64,000 bases of DNA from Haliclystus octoradiatus. Taxonomy: Eukaryota; Cnidaria; Staurozoa; Stauromedusae; Haliclystidae. The stretch covers positions 23,993,338 to 24,057,337 of the forward strand of contig OU744450.1 in the NCBI GenBank assembly GCA_916610825.1, given 5' to 3'. The position numbers and the translations under genes were made by a program. Numbering within the stretch: the stretch's first letter is position 1; each line of letters begins with the position of its first letter. The notes below the pieces were generated by a model. The model searched no databases and was not told where the DNA came from. It saw nothing but the letters and a program-made list of their open reading frames with translations. This document shows positions 1 to 9,741 of the stretch, piece after piece.

Positions 1-3000
1 CCATCTGGAAGCCTCCTTCATTGTAGACGGTAGGAATATAACCTATTATTATTTATTTTTCCTTCATTTTTAGAGTTCATGGCACATCGTCCCTTACCAA
101 CAATACCAGACGAAGACCATCCACTTTCTGCTTCACAACAAGACTTATCAATACCACTTCACATGGATACTGATGATCCTTGTATGTTCCTTGTACAACA
201 TGACTTTGAAGCCGCAGATGAAAATCAATTATCTGTTAAACTAGGCGATCTAGTACGTGTTTTTGCTAACGATGATACAAATGAATGGTGCGAAGGTCAA
301 AATAGATTGGGTGAAATTGGATGGTTACCATTTGCTTATATTGTATCGTGTTCTAGTTTAGATAAATATGACTGGTATCATGGTACGATATCCCGTAACC
401 GTGCTGAATATCTTCTTAATAGTGGTATCAATGGTAGTTATTTAATACGCGAAAGTGAAAGTTGTCCTGGTCAACATTCACTTTCAGTGCGTTACGATGG
501 ACGCGTATATCATTATCGAGTTAATATTGATAATGAAGGGGGAATGTTTGTTCAAGAAGGATGTAATTTTGCTTCATTAAATGAGTTGGTATTATTTCAT
601 AGCCAAGATGCAGGTGGTCTTGTTACAATACTACGGTATGCTGCACCAAAGTTAGATAAACCTACTGTGTATAGAATTGCACCTACAGCTGATCAATGGG
701 AAATCCCTAGGACAGACATTGCTATGGGTCAAAAACTTGGCGGTGGACAATACGGAGATGTTTATCAAGCTGAGTATACTAAATTTAACTGGACGGTGGC
801 TGTCAAAACACTCAAGGTAAATTATATATGTAGTCACACCTGTTAGGAGTGTTCGCCTCTATACAGCGGCCATCTGTCTATAGTGGTCACTTTGGCAATG
901 TTTAAAATAGTAGGCCTATTTTCTATTATATCAACCCTGTTTATTAAAACCACTTGCATATAGTGGCCAATTTATCTACCCTCGTATCTGGCTTCATTAT
1001 ACATTCTTCATTGTACAGCCATACATGCTATAACAGTCACCTCTGTACAGTGGCTCTTTCTATAGTGGTCACTTCGACAATGTTTAAAATGGTATATTTT
1101 ATTGTAATGGCCAATGTTTATCCTGTTGCACTGTAATAATATTTATATTGTTAGCTTTATATCATAGTGATATAAGTTACAGACTTTGTAACTCAATCAG
1201 CAACCTTTCACAATAGTTGAATGTGGTTCTCCCAGGGGCTGCTCAATAATTATTTATAAGTTTCTGAGTAAAGAACACTTAATTAAGAAGAAAAAATGAG
1301 TCTCCTATCAAATAAGATATTAGTCACAAATATTATGTGATAATGATGTTTATGTATTGACGAATGAACTATATAAAAATATATATTATACAATTATTCA
1401 TACAGTACCTGGAGAAGTCTGGTGTTTAGTTCCCAAACTCTAACAGTATGTTTTGATTACAGGAAGAAACAACAAATGTCGAAGAATTTTTAAAAGAAGC
1501 TGAAGTAATGAAAAGTATCAAGCATCCAAATTTATTAAAATTGATAGGTGTTTGTACACTGGAGAGGCCTATTTATATTATTACAGAATACATGCACTTA
1601 GGGAATTTACTTGATTACTTACGTAGTCCGTCTAATAAAGATTTACCTGCAACAACACTTATGTACATGGCAACGCAAGTTGCATCTGCTATGAAATATT
1701 TAGAATCGATCAACTTAATCCACAGGTAAGCGTCGAGTCTGTGGTTTCTTCAATTTCAGCTATATAACTAAAGTCTGACAAAATATTTAGCCTTGTTGAA
1801 TGCTTAAAATTCAACATTTTATAGTGAAATGTTTTGTTGAAATTTGGTCCATCAATCATCTCAATTTTCTCCAGTATTTGCTCTAGCGTTCTGGAATCTA
1901 GGATTGCGGGATTCCTATATGCAAGGTCTGATGAAATATTTGTCCTTACGGGAATCTCATTTTTGCTTCCAAAATGTATCAATGTAAACGTATTGTATTG
2001 TCATGAAAGTAGGACACAGAATGCACCTTTTGAGTTTTTGACTTTGTTCTATTTCGTCCACTTACTTTTGAGATATGTGCTACCCTCCACCGACACTTGG
2101 TCCTGGAATCCCCCATTTTATCCCACCCTGATTCCTACTCTATAAGGAGCATTTGGAGTAGGCCTACTTCCAGCAGCAGGCTGTCACAAAGTGCGGGATA
2201 CTTCAAAACCTGGTTCCCGGAAATCCAATACAAAATCGAAAGATTTTCAATTATTAAGATGGATTTCTTTTTATAATATTTGAATTTTGGGTTTCATGCT
2301 TCATACTTTCTTTTTTTTGTAATTTGTGTCATTATTCATCACATTAAGTCAAATTTAAGAAATTTTTAAATTTAATCCCAGAAGGTTTTCAATTTAACAA
2401 CATTTGAGGCTCCCAGAAGACAAAAACATAGTGACATAGTGACTACTACTTTTTTATGCCTTTTCGAACTTTGTTCTTTAGGCCTGAGAAAGTTTACATA
2501 ACCCTGCCCAGTATTGTCACTATATATCTGAACATTTAAATACAGATTATGGTGGCAAATAGCATCCCTACTTAGCTCCCAAAGTCGTAAATTCTGGGGG
2601 TGTTACCCCCCAATACAAATCTTGGACTCAAATTACAGTACTGAAGCTCCCAAATGCCACACTTTTTTGAGGGCAAAGTTGACACCCCTTCCTCCTACCT
2701 GCCACCCCTGGCCAGAAGCATGTAGTTACAGCCACACTTCTAGGGTAATCTATTCTAATTTGATGTGGTCGACGTCTGCATCTGGCTTACACTAATGTAA
2801 CTTTCAATTCTAGGGATCTGGCAGCTAGAAATTGTCTTGTTGCTGATAATGATTTAATAAAGGTTGCTGATTTTGGATTGGCCAGAGATATGCAACATGA
2901 ATACTACAAAGCACACGAAGGTGCAAAGTTTCCCATCAAATGGACAGCACCTGAAGCTTTGGCATATAATAGGTTTTCAACAAAATCTGATGTTTGGGGT

Positions 3001-6000
3001 ATGTATCTGTAGGCTACAGATTAAATACACATTAATGAAATCTCACATAAACTCCACCGATGCAGGGTCCCCAATCCTTTGGGTTTTAAAATAACTTCCT
3101 TCTGGACTTACACCTTTTTGCAAATTTTTATTATTCAAAAATCAAAATATCATCTTTCATGATTATGTTGTACACTGCCCGCATTATTTAAAGGCAATAA
3201 AATGCATCAGGCTTCCACAATCTGCCGAAAGATATTTTCGGCGTAACAAACTACACTTCTTAAATGATACCGTCAAACCTGTTATAACGGTCACCTCTAT
3301 ATAGCGGCCACCTGTCTATAGTGGTCACTCTTGCAATGTGTTGAATAGCATTTTCTATTGAATCAAACCTGTATATAAAGGCCACCTGTCTATAGCGGTC
3401 AATTTATCTACCTCTAGTAGCTGGCCGTTATATACAGGTTTCACTGTAGCTTAAATCGTTATTCTTTTCTCAAAAAATGATTTATTGTAATTAAGAAACG
3501 ATTGGTTTCAGTGTGGGCCTAAACTGCGTGTTTACACTGTGCTAATACAACTAAATGTGGCCTTCTTAATTTAGCAGCAGACCTGATGATATCATTTATA
3601 TGTTCACGTTTTTTAATGTGTCCATTTTTTATTTATCAGCATTTGGTATTTTACTCTGGGAGTTGGCCACTTATGGTATGTCACCATATCCCGGTAGAGA
3701 TCTATCACATATATATGGCTTATTAGAACAAAATTATCGCCTCGAATGTCCTGAAGGTTGCCCACAGCTTGTCTATGAAATGATGTTAAGATGTAAGTAC
3801 AGAGAGGCTACCTCTAAACAGCGGCCACCTGCCTATAGTGTTCATCCTTTGTATTTTTCAAATACTATTTTCTATTGAATCAAACCTTTATATCAAATTC
3901 ACCTTTATATATTGTGGTCAGTATATTTACCTCTCATAGGCCAGCCAAGCTCAATGATAATATAAATTAGTAATTTTGTGTGTGATTAAAATAATCGTTA
4001 TAGACAGGTGGACACTGTATACAGGTTATCATCATATCGTTACAATAGTTCTGTGAAAGGGGGATGTTATCCGAGAGAGTTTGTTAGTACAGAGTAGAGT
4101 CAAAGGTAGCAAATATATTAGACAAAGTGGTACAATGCATTTTAAAATGGTATTTATTTGGAATCCCAGATCATTTTGTAAAACATCTTTCTAGAAAAAG
4201 TAGAGAGTTCTATCAGGACCGAACATGCTCATGATTACAATATTTTACAGTTACATTGTGTATTTATTTATCTCTTACTATCGTATTTGAGGTTGGCAAT
4301 GGAATCCAGATGACCGACCATCATTTGAGGAAATTGAAATTGAGATGAACACAATGTTTGATGCGGAATCAACAATCGAAGATGGTAAGTTTTGATACAA
4401 TAATATATATAAGTGCTAGATAGTACTAGCGTGCTAGATTCTTCTTAGTTCTAGGTCAGGCTACCTATTTCATTATTCAGCAGGGTCCGACAAGGTTCAG
4501 CCTTCTGGAACCCTAGAAACATTTCAACATTTTCTTTTGAATTTTTTTGTTGATGTTTGAACAATAAATCATTTAAAATATCAATTTCTTCTGAATTTGC
4601 TCTAACCTTCCGGAATCTTGGATTGCAGGATTCCTACTTTTTTGGACCCTGCTTTTCAGTAATGTGTTTTTACTCATCAATCTCTTCTACTAACACAAAT
4701 AGTTGCATTGATTTTATTATCTTTAATCCTAATTTAGAAATTGAAATTGCATTGAAGACAAGACCTGCTAGTATTATTGAATCAAACATACCAGGAATGA
4801 CGCTCCCTCCATCACTTCCAGAAAAACAGGAACGCATTCCTAGAAGAGGTCCTGAACCTCCTCCAACTCGAAATAACAACATATCAAACATAATTGGCCA
4901 TCTCCCATCTCCTGCTATTGGACGACCACAAACTGATGTTCCTCCTCCATTGCCCCCTGATCGCGTGGCAGACGGCAAACGACCCCCATTACCAGCTCCG
5001 TCGCCTGTTGCTGAAATTTCAGAGGGAAAAAAACGTGGTGCTGGCTCGAAGAAACTAACTGGTTCTGTTAAAAGCAAAGCAAATCGTGCTCCTGCTGAAC
5101 TTCAAAATGAAAACGGAATGTCACCTTTACAAAGAACAGGGTCAGCTGGTGCGATATCTCTTGGTGACTTAAAACGAGGACTTACATCATTGAAAACAGT
5201 AAATAAATCTGCAAGTCAACAATCTATTGATAAATTGGATGCTTTATCAGAAACAACAGATGAGACAAAAAGATCATCGTTACCTCGCAAAATGGCTGCC
5301 CTTCCACCATTACCGCCAGGGCCAGCAAAGCAACAAGAGCACCGTGCTAACATCCCTCTGCAGAAAAGTCCATCTGCTAGCTCTGTTGGGAATCACGTAG
5401 CTCCCTCTGATGCAAAATCTCCTAAACCAGTGCCTGCCCCACGGCGTGATCAAAGTAAGAAACCACCAACGCCTCCTCATCCAATCAATTCAACTGAACC
5501 TCCGATGAAACCAGCTTTAGGAAATGATCGTCGTCCGTTGGTTCCACCTAACAAGCCACTTATACCTCGTTCCTCTTCTTCACATGCGGATCTTGCCAAT
5601 ACACCCAATGAGAAACCAATTTCACCTCGATCAATTCCCGATGCACAACCTACACGCTCATTTTCTCAAGGAAACGCAAACATGCATGTTAGCAAAAAAC
5701 CGCTTCCTCCCGCTGCTCCATCAAAACCAAAGCGAAACCAACAAATACCTAATTTAACACGTGATAATCTCAAACCAGGATTAGTTCCTGTAGCAGAACA
5801 TCTATTTTTAAGTTTTCAAGAAATCAAAAACTTATTGGTAATGGTTGACAGTCGTAAATCAGATGATATACGAAGTATTGCTAATTCATGTGCTAAGACT
5901 GTTGAAAATTTAGTTGAAGCTGTATCAAGTTATAAAGATTCAATCGGACCGGTTGGTCGAATGAAAGTTAATCGATTATCTACACCTTTGGAAAGTAGTT

Positions 6001-6134
6001 TGAATGATTTTGCAACATTTACAAAAGACATACCAGATATACCTACTGCTACCGATTTAGAACGCCTCGGTAAAGCATTGAGTGGTATGCGTTTGGCATT
6101 GGAAAACCTTACCAAGTCATTAGATCAATTATGA
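1..6134 (+). CDS. ABL: Abl-family non-receptor tyrosine kinase (5' partial)
   Basis: Exons read as 1-29 (tentative), 74-816, 1463-1725, 2814-2998, 3640-3792, 4292-4384 and 4738-6134; all junctions are GT-AG and in phase, giving 942 residues from the Met at 79, with more upstream. Domain order, numbered from that Met: SH3 (about 35-90), SH2 (from WYHG at 99, with YLIRES), kinase domain with VAVK lysine 243, gatekeeper Thr287, HRDLAARN at 333, DFG at 353 and an activation-loop YY, then a proline-rich linker with PPLPP and PxxP runs, and a C-terminal helical F-actin-binding domain (about the last 120 residues, ending at the stop). This order is specific to Abl among cytoplasmic kinases; Src-type kinases lack the tail. 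By family knowledge it phosphorylates tyrosines in cytoskeletal and adhesion signalling. The first exon (1-29) rests only on a GTAGG donor and a compatible phase, so the true N-terminus is unknown. It is tail-to-tail with the SLC35G gene. Confidence 0.96.
831..1136 (+). mobile_element. Two adjacent MITE family 1 copies
   Basis: About 831-1012 and 1015-1136 each carry CCTCTATACAGCGGCC-like, CTATAGTGGTCACTT and ATGTTTAAAATRGTA text. The first starts 14 bases after the ABL exon 2 donor. Confidence 0.7.
1783..1950 (+). mobile_element. MITE family 2, degenerate copy
   Basis: TTCTCCAGTATTTGCTCTAG, GGAATCTAGGATTGCGGGAT and flanking text match the family in order. In the ABL intron before the 2814 exon. 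Confidence 0.5.
3266..3448 (+). mobile_element. MITE family 1, full-length copy
   Basis: ATACCGTCAAACCTGTTATA start and CGTTATATACAGGTTTCACT end, 183 bases, in an ABL intron. A good reference copy. Confidence 0.85.
3798..4028 (+). mobile_element. MITE family 1 copy against an ABL splice donor
   Basis: TACAGAGAGGCTACCTCTAA begins 5 bases into the intron after ABL exon 3640-3792, so the donor GTAAGTAC runs into the element. The right end is worn. Confidence 0.65.
4481..4651 (+). mobile_element. MITE family 2, reference copy
   Basis: CAGGGTCCGACAAGGTTCAG start and TTTTTTGGACCCTG end are short inverted ends, 171 bases. It lies just upstream of the last ABL exon (4738), and its reading frame happens to stay open into it. 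Confidence 0.8.
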
Positions 6135-6250
6135 GGAAGGCAGCAAAGCTAGCAATTATCACCTTGGTGAAGAACTTATATGAAAGGTCAAACTCAGAGG
6201 CAAGATTGTGTATTCGATCTTGTTAGAAAGCAATTCATTGCTGTCCAAGA

Positions 6251-6256
6251 AATAAA
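6251..6256 (+). terminator. Candidate polyadenylation signal of ABL
   Basis: AATAAA lies 117 bases after the ABL stop. Further AATAAA hexamers occur near 6495 and 6529, so the 3' end may vary. The 3' UTR between the ABL stop and 6650 is AT-rich and holds no other gene. Confidence 0.45.
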
Positions 6257-6649
6257 ATCTAAATCTTACAAGAAACTTTTAGACAAAAAGAAGTTTTGTT
6301 GTGTTTAAATTTTACTTCAATTGTTTATAGAACTATTATACAATATTTTATTGTATTTCATTTTATGGTTAAACCAAACAAATTCCTTTTTAACTTGATA
6401 ATAAGAATTTAACAATATCATTTTTTACAAGAAGAATTCAAAAAACCCTATTTGATTTATTATTTAAAAGAAAAACAAGTGATGATGTTAAAGAATAAAA
6501 TGTTGACATGTTACATGCAATTTAATTTAATAAAAAAATTGTTTTGTAAAAAATTGCATAATAATTAATTATACAAACAACCAAATTTTATGTGTAACAT
6601 CTGTAATATAATATAAAAATTATAAGAAAAATGTTTTGAGTTTTTGTAA

Positions 6650-7768
6650 TTAATTTGATGAATGAATACAGGTAATTTCCGATGGTTTTTCATCGATAGA
6701 ACTAAGTTGTGGAACAATTAAATGTTCTTCTTCTTCTTCGTCATATTTGTTGCCATCTTTATTTTTCTTTGAACTTTGTTTAAAAATACACCAACGTCTT
6801 GCTACAATTATACTCGTGGCGGACACAACAACAGTAGCACCACCTATATTCCATAATGTTGGCACAATACCTAAACATCCATATTGTAACACAAATGCAT
6901 ATATAATATCAAGATTTCGTATTAATGTTAATGGTCCTGCATCTTCCAATTTTAAAGATTGAGCTAATAATGTCAAACCAATATATCCTGATACACCAAC
7001 CATAACAATAAAGATTTTCGCTTTCCAACACGCTGGAAACATTAAACTAGCAAATGGTAACATTATAATTGGAATAAAAATACTACCAAGGAGACTTGGA
7101 TAAAATATATTAGCTATATAATCAATTGTAATTGAAATTTTTCGTACCAAAACATAGTAAAGTGATAAGAATAAAGCTCCCAAAAGAACAAATCCTACAC
7201 CCATTAAATACAAAGATTCTCCATTTTTTAATTCTTTTCCACTATGGAATATTGTTGTGACATGTCCATACTGTTCTCCAAATATAACGCTTGGTCTTGC
7301 AACTATAATAATACCAGCGAAACTAAAAATTCCACAAACGGCGTCAGTAAATGCGCAAGACTCTTCTAATAATAAATAAGCGAAAAAAGACGTAAAAACA
7401 GGACTCATAAACGTTATTACAGTTGCGTCACCTAATGGTAATTTATCTATACCAAGATATATGAAAGTAACACTTAAAAAGCCACTGATTCCCATAAGCA
7501 ATAGTGAAGGTATATTTTTTATTTCTCCAACAATTGTTGCTTTTGTATATATTATTAATGGTATACAAAGTACTAATTGTACAATACTTCTAACAAATAC
7601 AATTTCTAATGTTGGAATACGTTTTTTATTCTCTTTTATCGCCAATTGTACAAAAAAGTTACTCAACGTTAACATAACTCCAGATAATGCCATTAATATC
7701 ATTCCAAATAATCTTGATTGTCGAATACATGGATATCGCATTAAACATTCCATAATTTTAGCGGCCAT
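6650..7768 (-). CDS. SLC35G: SLC35G/EamA-family drug/metabolite transporter-like membrane protein
   Basis: Single-exon gene of 372 residues starting at an ATG (7768-7766). About ten hydrophobic segments are visible in two EamA-type halves. The first half holds the RSIVQLVLCIPL and GDATVITFMSPVFTSFFAYLLLEE region typical of EamA proteins; the second holds LLAQSLKLEDAGPLTLIRNLDIIYAFV. The C-terminal tail is hydrophilic and acidic with an EEEEE run, probably cytosolic. The best match from memory is the SLC35G group, whose substrates are poorly known, so no substrate is assigned. Lack of introns is usual for some SLC35G genes and could reflect an old retrocopy. It is transcribed toward ABL, with 515 bases between the stop codons. 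A reversed AATAAA lies near 6455-6460. Confidence 0.9.
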   Translation of the reverse strand: MAAKIMECLMRYPCIRQSRLFGMILMALSGVMLTLSNFFVQLAIKENKKRIPTLEIVFVRSIVQLVLCIPLIIYTKATIVGEIKNIPSLLLMGISGFLSVTFIYLGIDKLPLGDATVITFMSPVFTSFFAYLLLEESCAFTDAVCGIFSFAGIIIVARPSVIFGEQYGHVTTIFHSGKELKNGESLYLMGVGFVLLGALFLSLYYVLVRKISITIDYIANIFYPSLLGSIFIPIIMLPFASLMFPACWKAKIFIVMVGVSGYIGLTLLAQSLKLEDAGPLTLIRNLDIIYAFVLQYGCLGIVPTLWNIGGATVVVSATSIIVARRWCIFKQSSKKNKDGNKYDEEEEEHLIVPQLSSIDEKPSEITCIHSSN

Positions 7769-8272
7769 TTTTCTTTACTATTTTTATGAAATCTTTTCTA
7801 ATTTCTAACACAAATCCGAAGTAGTAAATATTGATATAGATCGGGGTGTAGAATTTTTTGAGAAAAGTAATTTTGAGTTTAGTCAGGCGTTCGGCAAATC
7901 GATTCATGTGCAATCGACCAGAAGGACGCAGAACCAGACGTCATTTCAATCAAATTAAAAATTCTTCATTTGAAGTTCGTTTATTTGTATTGTTAGCCTG
8001 CTTTCTAACTGGTGCATTATAGAAAATTACAGCATGCATGCTGATCAGTGTCCGACATTCGGAAGGAAAAAGCAAAATACTGCATGTTAAGTATAAGATA
8101 TGCAGCACGCAATCAAATGATCGTTTTTTCGTTTTTTGCGGTGCACAGTTGAGAACAGAGATTCGCCTCTGAATAAAAAATCTCGTATCTCCATGAATTA
8201 TTCTTTGTAGATCCGAACTACATAGTTATTGCATAGCAAGACTGATAAACTCAGTATAAAATAGCCTGAACT

Positions 8273-8349
8273 TAGCCTCATTCCACCACGGCCCTCATTT
8301 CCTCACTGGAGCGCCGCGCGAAAATGAGGGCCGTAATGGAATGAGGCTA
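8273..8349. repeat. GC-rich inverted repeat (hairpin) with 28-bp arms
   Basis: Arms 8273-8300 and 8322-8349 are reverse complements with two mismatches, enclosing a 21-nt GC-rich loop (CTGGAGCGCCGCGCG). A 30-nt piece of the arm and loop (8290-8319) recurs at 8369-8398. The GC content stands out against the AT-rich surroundings. Confidence 0.8.
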
Positions 8350-9061
8350 GCCTGAACCATCATACACAGGCCCTCATTTCCTCACTGGAGCGCCGCGCAT
8401 ACACAGGAAAATCTATTTGCTAGTGGGTTGACTTTTTTTCTTCTTTTAAATCAATTTTCTTTTAAAACAAGAAAATAAATACTATAAACGAATCATAAAT
8501 TATCTATTTCCTTGAATCAAGAAAAGTGATCCATGCTATAGATTAAAATTTCTCAAGCCATTGAAACGGTAGAAATGATTTCTTGAATCAAGAATAAATG
8601 CCTATCCTATTTTGAATTTGCTTGTGATTATCATTTTGGCATATGCTGGAACGAACTTAGTATAAAAAATCTTATATATACTATAAACGCGGTTTATGTT
8701 TCTAATCTGTCAGTCAAGTTAATGCTTGTATTGATGTATTCCTGCTCAGTGCTCATCCTTATCTCTAGATTAATAGTATTGTCTGTTTGTTCACCTTCAC
8801 GAAAATAAGACATCGATTCTATAGAACACATTCATAGAAAATAAAAAGAAAGAGTTTTAAAGATTTTCGAAATGCTAACAATACAATTAACGCTCATGAA
8901 GCTCATGATAAAGGTGTACTTCAGTTTAATCCAGTTTTTCAAATCGATTGTTAATGTAAGCGTGCAAATAAATATATACTAACTCATTATAAAATTGAGA
9001 ATTTCACAATGATTGCCAAGTAGTCCGTCATCAAAACTTGAATACGACAAGTTCTATAGTT

Positions 9062-9115
9062 TGTCCTTTGACCTCTCCACTGTGACCTTTGCAAATTGTT
9101 TGACCTTTGTGACCT
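9062..9115. promoter_or_regulatory. Cluster of TGACCT half-sites (nuclear-receptor-like)
   Basis: Within 54 bases there are TGTCCT-T-TGACCT (9062-9074, a DR1 spacing), TGACCT at 9083-9088, and TGACCT-TTG-TGACCT (9101-9115, a DR3 spacing). AGGTCA direct repeats are the known binding form for RXR, HNF4 and related receptors. It lies about 600 bases upstream of the CBM14 gene. Its function is inferred. Confidence 0.35.
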
Positions 9116-9645
9116 TTATTTATTCACCTTGTATGGCTATTTTCTCATAACATATTTTATCAGATACTCATGTAATTTTATCTGTTACAAGGAAAAATTA
9201 ATAATGATATAAAAATCTATCTATACACTGATATAGAGCCAATAAAGTTGAAATTACGGTAGTATAGTTAATTAGTTAAAAAGTTATCTTAAATAGCGTT
9301 GTTACTATAAGTATTTTTATATTGATAGATATATGTACTCCATTCATAAACAAACTAATAAAATAAAAAATGGGATGAAAACTACAATGTTATACTTAAA
9401 CATTTATGTTTATAGAAACTTCCCACTTGAACATAAATACAAGTTCAAGTGTACTTTAGCAAAATCTGAATCTGCGCAAAGTATGAATACTTGAAAATTG
9501 TTTAAGAGTTCACAAGCTGTTCAAACTCTTTGAAATTATGATTTGTTCAAGAACATCAAACATTAACGTCAGTATCATATTTATTATTTTGCAATTTATA
9601 ACAATATTATTTCATTGACATCATTGTACAATGGTTCTAAATCAG

Positions 9646-9653
9646 TATAAAAG
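9646..9653 (+). promoter_or_regulatory. TATA box of the CBM14 gene
   Basis: TATAAAAG lies 96 bases upstream of the ATG at 9742, which would give a short 5' UTR of about 65 bases. It also argues against using the in-frame ATG at 9631, which lies upstream of this box. Confidence 0.55.
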
Positions 9654-9741
9654 GCATCATTTTGAAAAGTTACAGCAAACATATTTCAATAATTCTCAAA
9701 TAAAGAATATAGAGTGCTATTACGTGGGATATAATATTTCA

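Larger units (their letters stand above)
7769..9645. other. Intergenic region between SLC35G and the CBM14 gene
   Basis: I see no coding exon here. It presumably holds the SLC35G promoter on its left side. It contains a GC-rich hairpin (8273-8349) with a copied segment, several TTCTTGAATCAAGAA-like palindromes, and a cluster of nuclear-receptor-like half sites (9062-9115). Confidence 0.6.

Noticed and set aside
4557..4737. Upstream extension of the last ABL exon as one long ORF
   Set aside because: The frame is open only by chance through a family 2 MITE. The splice acceptor AATTTAG at 4731-4737 joins the previous exon in phase and restores the Abl sequence.
9631..9741. N-terminal extension of the CBM14 protein from the ATG at 9631
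   Set aside because: This Met lies upstream of a TATA box and would bury the signal peptide inside the protein. The start at 9742 gives a normal secreted precursor.
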